Source: Anaerolineaceae bacterium UBA1363
GTDB taxonomy: Bacteria > Chloroflexota > Anaerolineae > Anaerolineales > Anaerolineaceae
Length of the DNA: 64,000 nucleotides
Assembly: GCA_002306055.1 (NCBI GenBank)
Contig: DBRR01000006.1
Location: 7,318-71,317 of the forward strand
Reading direction: 5' to 3'
The notes under the pieces were generated by a model. That model was not told the DNA's origin and did not search any database. It was given only the letters and a program-made list of their open reading frames with translations. Position numbers and translations under genes: made by a program. Below, piece after piece: positions 25,363 to 34,194 of this stretch (position 1 is the first letter of the stretch; each line of letters opens with the position of its first letter).

Positions 25363-25734
25363 ATGTTTACCTATAAATATTCTCCAAGGGCTAACATCCA
25401 GCAATTCAAAAAAGCGCAACAGTATCTTGAGCACACTCTTAACTTGAAAGCTATAAGAGAAGTAGTTGATGTGGATGGTTCAAGGGTTAAGTGTTACAAA
25501 TTTAACGGAAAAGACTTGTTTGTGATTTTAGATGTTGACTTTGATTCGATTATTGTCAAATCAGAAATTAATATTCCCGCATTTCTACGAAGACCTAGGA
25601 TTAGAAAGCTTGTAGGTAGTACTAAACTCACTTCAGTCAAAGCAAGAAAAGAAGAATCATCGGCAATGACAAAGTCTCATGAAACCTGGGTAAAAAGAAC
25701 AAGATTAAATCAATTAAGATTCGCCTCGGATTAG
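25363..25734 (+). CDS. Uncharacterised AT-rich gene B
   Basis: 123 residues beginning with MFTYKYSPRANIQQFKKAQQ, mixed alpha/beta and lysine/arginine-rich at the C terminus (RPRIRKLVGSTKLTSVKARK). No family is recognised. It starts 2 nt after gene A and shares its AT-rich composition, so the two probably form one operon. A toxin-immunity or toxin-antitoxin pair is conceivable from size and spacing, next to a restriction-modification-like gene, but no motif supports it. Confidence 0.6.
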   Translation: MFTYKYSPRANIQQFKKAQQYLEHTLNLKAIREVVDVDGSRVKCYKFNGKDLFVILDVDFDSIIVKSEINIPAFLRRPRIRKLVGSTKLTSVKARKEESSAMTKSHETWVKRTRLNQLRFASD

Positions 25735-25798
25735 TTACCTTAATACTGAGTTGATTTTTTAGGATGGGGGAAAACCTCAGCATTTTGTGGATAGCTGA

Positions 25799-25804
25799 TA
25801 CAAT
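25799..25804 (+). promoter_or_regulatory. Leaderless-type -10 box
   Basis: TACAAT ending exactly 6 nt before the ATG at 25811, so the A of the start codon would be +1. No ribosome binding site precedes the ATG. Confidence 0.5.
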
Positions 25805-25810
25805 TTGTTC

Positions 25811-27427
25811 ATGAACACGCTTTATTATGGGGATAATCTGGATATACTGCAGCGGTATATCAAAGACGAGTCGGTTGACTTGGTCTATCTGGACCCGCCT
25901 TTTAATTCCAACGCGAACTACAATGTGCTGTTTGCCCAAAAGGATGGGTCGCAATCGAGCGCGCAGATCCAGGCGTTTGAAGATACCTGGCAGTGGGACC
26001 AGAACGCCATCCAGACCTACACGCGCGAGGTGGAAAAAGGCGGACCGGTCGCGGATGCGCTGAGGGCGTTCAACCTGATCCTGGGTTCCAGCAACATGAT
26101 GGCTTACCTGACGATGATGGCGCCGAGGTTGCAGGAACTGAGGCGTGTTTTAAAGCCAACTGGCAGCTTGTATCTGCACTGCGACCCGACGGCGAGCCAT
26201 TATTTGAAGGTGCTGCTGGATATGGTGTTTGGGGTGGAGAATTATCGCAATGAAATTACTTGGAAGCGAACGAGCTCGCACAACACAACAACAAGGAAAT
26301 TTGGTGATATTACAGATACGATTCTTTTCTATACCAAGAGTAACAATTATCTCTTCATTCCTCCGAGACAGGCTCATTCAGAATCATACCTTAACCAGTT
26401 CTACCGGTTTCAAGAACTAGATGGTCGTCGTTATCGCCTTCATTTAGTAGAACGAAACCAGGCTTTAGGAGTTCGTCCCAACCTAATCTATGAATATAAC
26501 GGGTACACTCCTAAATGGGGTTGGATGATGGAGCAGGTCAAACTCGAAAAGTTGGATAAAGAGGGGAAGCTTGTATGGAGTTCGAACGGACGCCCAAGCC
26601 GCAAAATTTATCTAGACGAGGTAAAACAACCTGTAATAGCTAACTTATGGGACGATATTCCACCCATTAGTGCCCAATCCGCGGAACGCCTCGGTTATCC
26701 CACTCAAAAACCTCTCGCCCTGCTTGAACGCATCATCAACGCTTCCAGCAATCCGGGCGATGTGGTGTTGGATCCCTTCTGCGGCTGCGGTACGGCGATT
26801 GCTGCCGCTCAAAAGCTTGGCAGGAAATGGATCGGGATCGACATTACCCATCTTGCGATTGGTCTGATCAAGAGGCGCATGGAAGATGCTTTTGGAGATG
26901 CTCTCGAATACGAAGTGATTGGCGAACCCACAACCATTGATGAAGCTAAAACCCTGGCAGAACAGGATAAATATCAGTTCCAATGGTGGGCGCTTGGCTT
27001 GGTGGGTGCAAGGCCTGCTGACCAGAAAAAAGGTTCGGACCACGGCATTGATGGGCGGCTCTACTTCCATGATGACAATTCCGGCAAGACCAAGCAAGTC
27101 GTTCTATCTGTGAAGGGCGGGCAGCATGTGAACGTCAGCCACATCCGCGATTTGATCGGGGTGCTGGAACGGGAGAAGGCGGAGATCGGGGTTTACATCT
27201 GCCTTGAAGAAGCCACAAAGCCCATGCGCGCGGAGGCTGCCCAGGCAGGCTATTATCACTCCGAGACCTGGAACAGGGATTATCCGAGAGTACAGATCCT
27301 GACCATTAAAGAACTCTTGGATGGAAAGCAGATCGACATGCCCCCGATTCAGCAGGTGAATCAGACCTTCAGACGCGCGAAGCGAGAAAAAGGGAAAGAC
27401 ACAAGCCAGTTGGGACTGTTGGATTAG
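25811..27427 (+). CDS. DNA methyltransferase fused to an Mrr-like nuclease domain
   Basis: 538 residues. Residues 1 to about 375 are a beta-class amino-methyltransferase: catalytic motif IV DPPF at 28-31 (VYLDPPFNSNANYN) precedes the SAM motif DPFCGCGT at 321-328. Residues about 390-510 resemble an Mrr-type restriction endonuclease: GSDHGIDGRLYF with D414, then VVLSVKGG with K435, close to a PD-(D/E)XK core in which the usual E/Q is replaced by S433. This suggests a single-chain modification-restriction protein or a methyltransferase with a DNA-recognition module derived from a nuclease. ATG 25811 is preferred over TTG 25805. There is no separate endonuclease gene nearby. Confidence 0.85.
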   Translation: MNTLYYGDNLDILQRYIKDESVDLVYLDPPFNSNANYNVLFAQKDGSQSSAQIQAFEDTWQWDQNAIQTYTREVEKGGPVADALRAFNLILGSSNMMAYLTMMAPRLQELRRVLKPTGSLYLHCDPTASHYLKVLLDMVFGVENYRNEITWKRTSSHNTTTRKFGDITDTILFYTKSNNYLFIPPRQAHSESYLNQFYRFQELDGRRYRLHLVERNQALGVRPNLIYEYNGYTPKWGWMMEQVKLEKLDKEGKLVWSSNGRPSRKIYLDEVKQPVIANLWDDIPPISAQSAERLGYPTQKPLALLERIINASSNPGDVVLDPFCGCGTAIAAAQKLGRKWIGIDITHLAIGLIKRRMEDAFGDALEYEVIGEPTTIDEAKTLAEQDKYQFQWWALGLVGARPADQKKGSDHGIDGRLYFHDDNSGKTKQVVLSVKGGQHVNVSHIRDLIGVLEREKAEIGVYICLEEATKPMRAEAAQAGYYHSETWNRDYPRVQILTIKELLDGKQIDMPPIQQVNQTFRRAKREKGKDTSQLGLLD

Positions 27428-28293
27428 AAAAGAATCCCGCAGGGGGTCTGATGATAACGATAAAGAAAGGTTCTTGATTTTCTTCGGTCTCCCTTCTTTG
27501 ATCGTGCCGGTCTGTTCGTGCCGGTCTCCCTTCTCATGATCGTGCCGGTTTCCTAACCGAGCACGTTTAGTTGACCGAAGGTCTCATCTGTCAATCATCT
27601 TTTAAACACATGACTGAACAGTCACAATTGTTTACTTTCTGCAGAGGGTCTGGCGATTCCTGCAATCTGAGCAAAACATTGGGAGACCTCCCGGTCAGAT
27701 CCTGCGCGCGGCCAGGAGGCCGGCGCAATCGTGAGTGACTAATCCTGCGCGCAGTCCCACAGGGAGGCTTCGCGCCCAGGAGGCCGGCGCAATCAGCAAC
27801 CCTCCGATCGTGCCGGGCTCCCGATACTCGTCCCCTTCGTGGCGGGCACAGGCCGAGCATGGTTAGTTGACCGAAGGTCTTTCGCAATCACTACTTAAAT
27901 GAGTTGTGATTTGAAGTTAGAATCCTGCATAATGTCAGGAAATTGCTGCAATCTGAGCAAAACATTGGGAGACCTAACGGTCAGATCGTGCGCGCGGCCA
28001 GGAGACCGGCGCGATCGTGAGTGACTAATCCTGCGCGCGCTCCCACAGGGAGGCTTCGCACCCAGGAGGCCGGCGCAATCAGCCAGAACTACAGGAGGCC
28101 TACCAGTCAGCCCCTGCGCACGGTCAAGAGACCGGCGCGATCGAGGTTTACAAATCCTACACGAAGCCAGGAGGTCAGCGCAATCAGTGTAAAAATTCAT
28201 AAATTTGTATCACTGATTCAATTTTCCTTGACTCTCGTTGGCTATGCTATAATTTTACGCTGGTGGGGTGTCTTTTCGCCCTGCGTTAAGCTT
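27428..28293. repeat. Repeat-filled intergenic region with a 137-bp direct duplication
   Basis: No gene is recognised in these 866 nt. A 137-bp unit starting TGCAATCTGAGCAAAACATT and ending CCGGCGCAATCAGC occurs at 27661-27797 and 27947-28083 with few differences; a weaker relative spans 28085-28190. The other repeat type (GATCGTGCCGG ... TTGACCGAAGGTCT) is at 27482-27585 and 27801-27880. Pairs such as GGCCAGGAGGCCGGCGC suggest folded structure. TATAAT at 28248-28253 is the likely -10 for the next gene. Confidence 0.8.
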
Positions 28294-29643
28294 ATGAAAA
28301 CGACCGGAACCTTACCAATTTATCGCCGGGGCAAAGCTTTGCTTGCAGCCGGAGTGTTGGTAGCCCTGGTTTTGATGATCAATGCCTGCGGTTCCGGTGG
28401 GGGCAGACCTCCAAGAGGGTCAAATTACCAGATGCTCAGCCCCTGGGCATCCGCCACTCCCACCGCAACCGTGAAGCCCAGCGCCACCGCCACTCCGGAT
28501 GTCTGGCCTACCTTCGCGCCGCCCAGCAGCCCCGCTGCCACCGCCATTCCACCTGCCGCACCCCGGCTGGAGCTGGATGAGGACGTGAAGATCTGGCTGC
28601 TCCTGGGCACGGAGGCGGAAAAACCCTTCAGCGGTCGCACGGATGCCATCCATCTGCTGCTGATCAATGAGCGGCTGTCCAAGGCGAGCGTCATCTCGAT
28701 CCCGGGCAGCCTGTTTGTTTATCTCCCCGGCCACACGATGCAGCGACTCAACACGGCTTTTGCCCTGGGCGGCATGGAACTTGTGCGCGACACACTCGCA
28801 TACAATTTCGGCATCCGCCCCGACAAGTTCGTCCTGGTCCATCCAACCGAGTTCAAATGGTTGGTGGATGACCTGGGCAGTTTGGATGTGAGCGTGCTCT
28901 TTCCGATCCGGGATGCGTGTGGGGGGGTGCCCGCCGGCACGCACCGGATGAATGGCGACAAGGTGTATTGTTATGTTTCGTATGATGACGGTGATGAGGT
29001 CAATCGCACCCGCCGTCAGCAGCAGGTCTTGCAGTTGCTCTTTACCAAATTAGTTCAAAATGGCAGATTAGCCCGGTTGCCGGTTTTGTATGCTTCTTAC
29101 CAGGATCATCTCGAAACCGACATCTCCCTGGTGGATCTCCTTCTCCGCGTTCCTCTGGCGCTGCGTTTGGGCGATCCGGATCGGGTGAGTTACTTTGTGC
29201 TGGGATGGGAGCAGCTGCGCCAATGGGAATTGCCTGATAACACCCAAACCGTAGTCTTACTTCCGCGCGAAGAGGAGGTGGCAGAGGTGTTTGACCAGGC
29301 ATTGACGGCGATCAGTGAACCCTCCCCACTTGGGGAAATTGTGCTGACGTACGAAGCCCAGGTGACCATTGCTGTCGCGCTTACGCAAACCTCCCAGGCG
29401 ACAGCGTATGTGCCGGTTTGGCCGACCAGCACGCTCATCGGGCAGCCTACAGCGAGCGCGACTCAACCCGGGCAGCCAACCGCGACGCGCACACCAACTC
29501 GGCCTGGTCAGCCAACCGCGACCCGCACACCAACTCAGCCTGGTCAGCCGACTGCAACCCGCGCACCAACTGCCACGTATTCTGAACCTTATCCGATACC
29601 GACCGCGGTTTTCTATACCCCAACACCGCCCGCGTATCCGTAA
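28294..29643 (+). CDS. LytR-CpsA-Psr (LCP) family protein
   Basis: 449 residues; a signal sequence ending in LVLMINAC gives a probable lipoprotein anchor. A Pro/Thr/Ala-rich linker leads to the LCP domain: DVKIWLLLGTEAEKPFSGRT, ASVISIPGSLFVYLPG, QRLNTAFALGG and YDDGDEVNRTRRQQQVLQLL, matching the family (R and D residues that bind the pyrophosphate lipid). LCP enzymes transfer glycopolymers from undecaprenyl carriers onto the wall or glycoproteins. The tail carries a 12-residue repeat QPTATRTPTRPG. ATG 28294 lies next to the lipoprotein signal; the long upstream open frame crosses repeats and is not coding. Probably co-transcribed with the next gene. Confidence 0.85.
   Translation: MKTTGTLPIYRRGKALLAAGVLVALVLMINACGSGGGRPPRGSNYQMLSPWASATPTATVKPSATATPDVWPTFAPPSSPAATAIPPAAPRLELDEDVKIWLLLGTEAEKPFSGRTDAIHLLLINERLSKASVISIPGSLFVYLPGHTMQRLNTAFALGGMELVRDTLAYNFGIRPDKFVLVHPTEFKWLVDDLGSLDVSVLFPIRDACGGVPAGTHRMNGDKVYCYVSYDDGDEVNRTRRQQQVLQLLFTKLVQNGRLARLPVLYASYQDHLETDISLVDLLLRVPLALRLGDPDRVSYFVLGWEQLRQWELPDNTQTVVLLPREEEVAEVFDQALTAISEPSPLGEIVLTYEAQVTIAVALTQTSQATAYVPVWPTSTLIGQPTASATQPGQPTATRTPTRPGQPTATRTPTQPGQPTATRAPTATYSEPYPIPTAVFYTPTPPAYP
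29473..29574 (+). repeat. 36-bp tandem repeat inside the LCP gene
   Basis: Three consecutive units beginning CAGCCAACCGCGAC at 29473, 29509 and 29545 (the last shortened and diverged), encoding Q-P-T-A-T-R-x-P-T repeats of the C-terminal Pro/Thr tail. Confidence 0.9.
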
Positions 29644-29660
29644 AATTTAAAAAGGAGAAG

Positions 29661-31481
29661 ATGTTTAGACAGACCAAGCATCAGCATTTACCCCCACTCC
29701 TCAGAGTCCTGATGGTGTGTGGTCTTTTGCTGGGTCTGATCGGAACTGCTCCTGCAGAGTCAATTTCACTGCCCTCCGCCGGCGTTAAACGCTCGGTTAC
29801 AATCGAAGTCGACTACACCATCTACGAGTGGTGGCTGCTTTCATGGAAAACCTCCGAAATTGTCTGCCAGGTTTACACCGAGCACGAATCCTGGCCGGAT
29901 GCTTCCGAAGTGCTTTATTACTGTGGATCCACCATTCAAAAGCAGTGGTTGGGGACCAGTGCCTGCGTTTTCGACGAAAATGTCACCAATACCCAGGAAT
30001 GCAAGGGGTTATATCTTCATAAGGCAAGTGTCACCCCCTCCAAGCGCAAGGTGGAAATCAGCCTGCCTTCACCAGAAGTGTTTGTTTCAATTTCCGGCTG
30101 CAATAAGGAACCAGGGCAACCCAATTGCACCACACTCCCCTATTTGCGTCTGCAGGCGCTGGAGCCGCTCCCCAACGAACAAATCATTCAAATCCTTGGC
30201 ACTGTAAACGGCGCCGGTTTTAGCTGCCCGGGCAGCGCGTGCGACTTGCCGCTCAGCCCGACTGGCATGGAAGGCGTTTTGGTTGAGTTCTGGGCGGAAT
30301 CGAGTTATGGTGATTCCAGCGATCACTACACCGCGCAGGTGCGCGTGATACCATGGGGCGATTTTGCCAATCCCGATCAACCCGCAACCGATAAACCCAG
30401 TTATTATGTGGATGTGCTCAGTTCCCAGTGGATGGGAGAAGGTCAGTCCACCTGTTCCGAGATTTGGCAGTCCTTCCTGCCGGTGGATGGGCCGCCCTCA
30501 TGGCTCAAGACGCCCGAACTGGCGGATGAATTGGTGTCGACGAACGAGTATTTCCTCCTGGCGGGTTTGCTCATCAAGCAGGGCTTGGTGGAAGCCACTT
30601 CTTGCCCTGCAGGCGGGCTTGAAACGAATGGCGCTGCCAATGCTTGCGGTATGGAAGCTGCCCAAGGGGTGGTGGATGATTGGCAAAACCAGTTTGACTC
30701 GGAAATACTGCGGGTTGCGAACGATACTGGTGTGCCAGCCCAATTGATGAAAAACATCTTCAGCCGCGAAAGCCAATTCTGGCCTGGCATCTATGAAAAA
30801 GTCCGCGAGGCGGGGCTGGGGCACCTGAGCGATATTGGCGCGGATGCGGTGCTGCTCTGGAACCCTGCTTTCTATAGTCAGTTTTGCCCGCTGATTCTGG
30901 CAGACGAAACCTGCCAGCGTGGGTTTGGCAACCTCGATCCTGCTGAGCAGGAAATGCTGCGCGGAGCCCTCGTCCAGAAGGTCAATGCTGCCTGTCCGGA
31001 TTGCCCGGTGGGGATCGACCTGACCCAGGCGAACTTCAGCATCAGCATCTTTGCGCGCAGCATCCTGGCAAATTGCGAGCAGGTGCGCCAGATTGTTTAC
31101 AACAGCACTGGGCGCCAGCCTGGCCAGGTCGCGCAGTATGAGGATTTGTGGAAGTTCACTTTGCTGAATTACAACGCGGGTCCGGGCTGCCTGGGCAACG
31201 CTATGCAGCGCACCATCAATAATGGCAATCCGCTAACCTGGGAAAACGTTTCCTATAATTTGCAGGAGGCCTGCCGTGCCGGGATCGCCTACGTGGATGA
31301 CGTCTCAACCATGCCCCAGCCAGACCAGGGCAGCATCAACGACCTGTTGAGCACACCCGAACCCAGCACCTACCTGCCCACACCCACAGTCCAGCCGACA
31401 CCGCGTCCGATTATTGTCACCCCCACACCTGGACCGACTGCGACTACCGGACCAGCCCCCACCGGCACCCCTTATCCCTGA
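29661..31481 (+). CDS. Secreted lytic-transglycosylase-like protein
   Basis: 606 residues with a signal peptide (LLRVLMVCGLLLGLIGTAPA). The N-terminal 300 residues are beta-rich with several cysteines and of unknown fold. The region from about 340 to 555 is SLT/lysozyme-like: MKNIFSRESQFWPGIYE with the candidate catalytic E370, DIGADAVLLWNPAFYSQFCP, and LLNYNAGPGCLGNAM, matching the NYNAG motif. The C-terminal 45 residues are a Pro/Thr tail like that of the preceding LCP protein. The ATG has GGAG just upstream and follows the LCP stop by 17 nt. It probably cleaves peptidoglycan at the cell surface. Confidence 0.78.
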   Translation: MFRQTKHQHLPPLLRVLMVCGLLLGLIGTAPAESISLPSAGVKRSVTIEVDYTIYEWWLLSWKTSEIVCQVYTEHESWPDASEVLYYCGSTIQKQWLGTSACVFDENVTNTQECKGLYLHKASVTPSKRKVEISLPSPEVFVSISGCNKEPGQPNCTTLPYLRLQALEPLPNEQIIQILGTVNGAGFSCPGSACDLPLSPTGMEGVLVEFWAESSYGDSSDHYTAQVRVIPWGDFANPDQPATDKPSYYVDVLSSQWMGEGQSTCSEIWQSFLPVDGPPSWLKTPELADELVSTNEYFLLAGLLIKQGLVEATSCPAGGLETNGAANACGMEAAQGVVDDWQNQFDSEILRVANDTGVPAQLMKNIFSRESQFWPGIYEKVREAGLGHLSDIGADAVLLWNPAFYSQFCPLILADETCQRGFGNLDPAEQEMLRGALVQKVNAACPDCPVGIDLTQANFSISIFARSILANCEQVRQIVYNSTGRQPGQVAQYEDLWKFTLLNYNAGPGCLGNAMQRTINNGNPLTWENVSYNLQEACRAGIAYVDDVSTMPQPDQGSINDLLSTPEPSTYLPTPTVQPTPRPIIVTPTPGPTATTGPAPTGTPYP

Positions 31482-31499
31482 TCCTTCTCAGAGCAGGGG

Positions 31500-31715
31500 T
31501 TAAGCTTTCCCTGAACGTAACTCTTCAAGCTGCGCTTCCAGTTCAGCCCGCTTTTCAACACCGGCCTGCTCAACTTCATAACGCACATTCTTGACGTAGT
31601 CGCAGATCTTAGCTTTTAATTCTTTACCTGAATAAGGCGCGTACAGACGGGCTAACGTGCTGCCTACCAGCCCGCCAAGCACTGCACCAAATAACCAACT
31701 GGAACTTTTGCTCAT
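31500..31715 (-). CDS. YtxH domain protein
   Basis: 71 residues: short hydrophobic glycine-rich segment (SWLFGAVLGGLVGSTLARLY), then APYSGKELKAKICDYVKNVR and a charged coiled-coil-like tail, the YtxH pattern of small stress-associated membrane proteins. Start at 31715, with AAAGGA at 31723-31728 on the minus strand and TATAAT at 31751-31746. Divergent from dnaK. Confidence 0.8.
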   Translation of the reverse strand: MSKSSSWLFGAVLGGLVGSTLARLYAPYSGKELKAKICDYVKNVRYEVEQAGVEKRAELEAQLEELRSGKA

Positions 31716-31932
31716 TTCATGGTCCTTTCGACATTTTCTACTTCTATTATAAGGGATTGCTGACTGCTGATAACAATGCTTGTGTTTTGAAGATAGGTAA
31801 AACATGGTTTTCTATCCAGTTGGGGCTCCATGCATATATCCGTCAGACAAAATGTTAATATCCTTCTATCAAATAATTATTATGCTTTAGTCACGTTAAT
31901 TATGCTAGTTATTCAAATAATAAGGAGTGAAT

Positions 31933-33843
31933 ATGGGAAAAATCATCGGAATTGACCTGGGAACTACTAACAGTGTCGTCTCGATTATTGAAGGCGGATC
32001 CCCCACTGTGATCCCGACCTCAGAAGGGTCGCGTTTACTGCCTTCGGTTGTGGCGTTTAATAAAAACGGTGAAAGGCTGGTTGGCATTCCTGCCAAGCGT
32101 CAGGCGATTGTCAATCCTGAGAATACCGTTTATTCAGTGAAGCGTTTTATGGGACGCCGCTATGACGAAGTGGCACAGGAACGTGGGATGGTTTCGTTTA
32201 AAGTTGTTGCTGGTCCCAGTGGCGACGCGCGCATCCAGATCCCCGTTACGGGGCAGACGTATACCCCGCAGGAGATTTCTGCGATGGTGCTGGCCAAACT
32301 AAAGGCCGATGCTGAAGCCTACCTGGGCGAAAAAATCACCCAGGCTGTTATCACTGTGCCGGCTTACTTCAACGACAGCCAGCGTCAGGCAACCAAAGAT
32401 GCAGGCAAGATCGCTGGATTGGAAGTGATGCGCATCATCAACGAGCCAACTGCGTCCGCGCTGGCTTACGGCCTCGACAAGAAAGAGAATGAGATCATCC
32501 TGGTCTTTGACCTGGGCGGTGGTACGTTTGACGTTTCACTGCTCGAAGTTGGCGGCGGCGTGGTGGAAGTGAAAGCCACCAATGGCGACACCCACCTTGG
32601 CGGCGATGACTGGGATAACGCAATCGTTAACTGGGCAGCGGAAGAATTCCGCAAAGATCAGGGTATTGATCTGCGCCAGGATCGCCAGGCACTCCAGCGT
32701 CTGCGCGAAGCGGCAGAAAAAGCCAAGATTGAACTCAGCTCTGTAATGGAAACCGAGATTAACCTGCCATATATCACTGCTGATGCCAGCGGACCCAAGC
32801 ACCTGCTGCTGAAACTCACTCGTGCCAAATTTGAACAGATGACGGAAGACCTGCTTAAGCGCTGTCTGCCCCCCTTCCAGGCTGTCATGAAAGATGCCGG
32901 GGTGAGTATCGATCGCATTAATGAGGTAGTCCTCGTTGGTGGAGCCACGCGTATGCCGATGGTGCAGGAATTGGTTAAAAAGCAGACCAATGGCAAGGAG
33001 CCTAATAAGAGCGTTAACCCGGATGAGGTTGTTTCCATTGGAGCAGCTATTCAAGGTGGCGTGCTTGCTGGCGACGTCAAGGACGTGCTGCTGCTGGATG
33101 TGACCCCACTCTCGCTGGGTGTGGAAACCTTGGGCGGTGTTATGACTCGTTTGATTGAGCGCAACACCACGATACCGGTCAAGAAAACCGAAACCTTCTC
33201 GACCGCAGAAGATAACCAAACAGCCGTTGATATCCATGTGCTGCAAGGTGAACGCCCGATGGCGGCTGACAACATGACCCTTGGTCGCTTCCGCTTGGAT
33301 GGCATTCCGCCGGCGCTGCGCGGCATTCCGCAAGTGGAAGTCACTTTTGATATTGATGCCAATGGCATCCTGAACGTGACCGCGAAGGATAAAGCCAGCG
33401 GCAAGGAACAAAGTGTCACCATCACCGCTTCGACTAACCTGAGCAAGGCGGATGTGGAGCGCATGGTGCGCGAAGCCTCGCAAAACAAAGCGGAAGATGA
33501 ACGCAAAAAGGCACTGATCGAAGCCCGGAACATGGGCGACAACCTGGCGTATCAGTCCGAAAAGACCTTGAAGGAACTGGGCGAGAAGGTGGACGTTTCC
33601 TTGCGCAACGACGCCGAAGCCAAGATCCAGGTGCTGCGAGGGGCAATCACTGGTGAAGACGTCAGCGCCATCACCAACGCCAGCAATGCCTTGCAGGAAG
33701 TGATGCAGAAGATTGGCAGCGCTGCCTATCAGCAAGCCGGACCTGCTGGAGGTGGTCAGCCTGGGGCTGGAAATGACGGCCAGCACGGTCAGTCGCAAGG
33801 CAATGACGAGGACGTTGTGGAAGGTGAATTCCACGAAGCCTAA
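31933..33843 (+). CDS. dnaK: Chaperone DnaK (Hsp70)
   Basis: 636 residues, full length. N-terminal ATPase: IGIDLGTTNSVVSI, VPAYFNDSQRQATKDAG, INEPTASALAYGLD, VFDLGGGTFDVSLLEV, LVGGATRMPMVQ. Substrate-binding domain: DVTPLSLGVETLGGVMTRLI and DIDANGILNVTAKDKASGKE. The tail is Gly/Gln/Asn-rich and ends in EFHEA. ATG 31933 has AAGGAG at 31922-31927. No grpE, dnaJ or hrcA is adjacent and no CIRCE element was found upstream; the gene has its own terminator, so it is a single-gene unit here. Confidence 0.98.
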   Translation: MGKIIGIDLGTTNSVVSIIEGGSPTVIPTSEGSRLLPSVVAFNKNGERLVGIPAKRQAIVNPENTVYSVKRFMGRRYDEVAQERGMVSFKVVAGPSGDARIQIPVTGQTYTPQEISAMVLAKLKADAEAYLGEKITQAVITVPAYFNDSQRQATKDAGKIAGLEVMRIINEPTASALAYGLDKKENEIILVFDLGGGTFDVSLLEVGGGVVEVKATNGDTHLGGDDWDNAIVNWAAEEFRKDQGIDLRQDRQALQRLREAAEKAKIELSSVMETEINLPYITADASGPKHLLLKLTRAKFEQMTEDLLKRCLPPFQAVMKDAGVSIDRINEVVLVGGATRMPMVQELVKKQTNGKEPNKSVNPDEVVSIGAAIQGGVLAGDVKDVLLLDVTPLSLGVETLGGVMTRLIERNTTIPVKKTETFSTAEDNQTAVDIHVLQGERPMAADNMTLGRFRLDGIPPALRGIPQVEVTFDIDANGILNVTAKDKASGKEQSVTITASTNLSKADVERMVREASQNKAEDERKKALIEARNMGDNLAYQSEKTLKELGEKVDVSLRNDAEAKIQVLRGAITGEDVSAITNASNALQEVMQKIGSAAYQQAGPAGGGQPGAGNDGQHGQSQGNDEDVVEGEFHEA

Positions 33844-33860
33844 AAGATCCTTTTGAGATG

Positions 33861-33897
33861 AAAAGAGCCTGTTCGTTTTTTGAACAGGCTCTTTTTT
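33861..33897 (+). terminator. Rho-independent terminator of dnaK
   Basis: Stem AAAAGAGCCTGTTC (33861-33874) with GAACAGGCTCTTTT (from 33882), then more T. Confidence 0.93.
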
Positions 33898-33908
33898 AAT
33901 CAGTTGTA

Positions 33909-34161
33909 GGTCGGAATGAGCCCGCCTCGAACCCTTGTTGAGGCTATGTACCTGTTCGGGCTCACTCCGACAATGTCGAAATTGTTGGCTCCGACGTAAA
34001 TCATATTGGCTGTAGGGCGAGATTGAACGCACCGACCGGTTCCATAAATATAATCACATGGGGCGTTCAATCCGCCAATGGGAAGGGTTTGTGGCGATTC
34101 GGCGGATTGAGGGCACACTACGTTCGTCCATCACATTGTTCACGGTGCCCTCAATCTCGCC
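33909..34161. repeat. Cluster of three REP-like palindromes
   Basis: Three imperfect inverted repeats: GTCGGAATGAGCCCG (33910-33924) with CGGGCTCACTCCGAC (33957-33971); GGGCGAGATTGAACGC (34015-34030) with GCGTTCAATCCGCC (34063-34076); GGCGGATTGAGGGCAC (34101-34116) with GTGCCCTCAATCTCGCC (34145-34161). Arms of the second and third are related to each other. No gene is present. The IS110-family element begins directly at the right edge. Confidence 0.8.
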
Positions 34162-34194
34162 CTTGTATATTAAGACTCAGAAAGACGTGATAAT

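Noticed and set aside
27591..28200. Two minus-strand open frames with similar Arg/Gly-rich products
   Set aside because: They translate the two copies of the 137-bp repeat and have no start context; not genes.
28021..28293. N-terminal extension of the LCP gene
   Set aside because: Runs through intergenic repeats; the lipoprotein signal follows ATG 28294.
29473..29574. 36-bp repeats considered as a CRISPR array
   Set aside because: Adjacent units without spacers, in frame and encoding a Pro/Thr tail; no cas genes in the window.
31716..31932. Possible CIRCE (HrcA) operator upstream of dnaK
   Set aside because: No TTAGCACTC-N9-GAGTGCTAA-like inverted repeat is present.
32536..34032. Minus-strand open frame of 498 codons opposite dnaK
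   Set aside because: Antisense shadow of a highly conserved gene; it also crosses the dnaK terminator.
33909..34161. Palindrome cluster considered as a CRISPR array
   Set aside because: Arms differ, spacing is irregular, and each unit is an inverted repeat pair.
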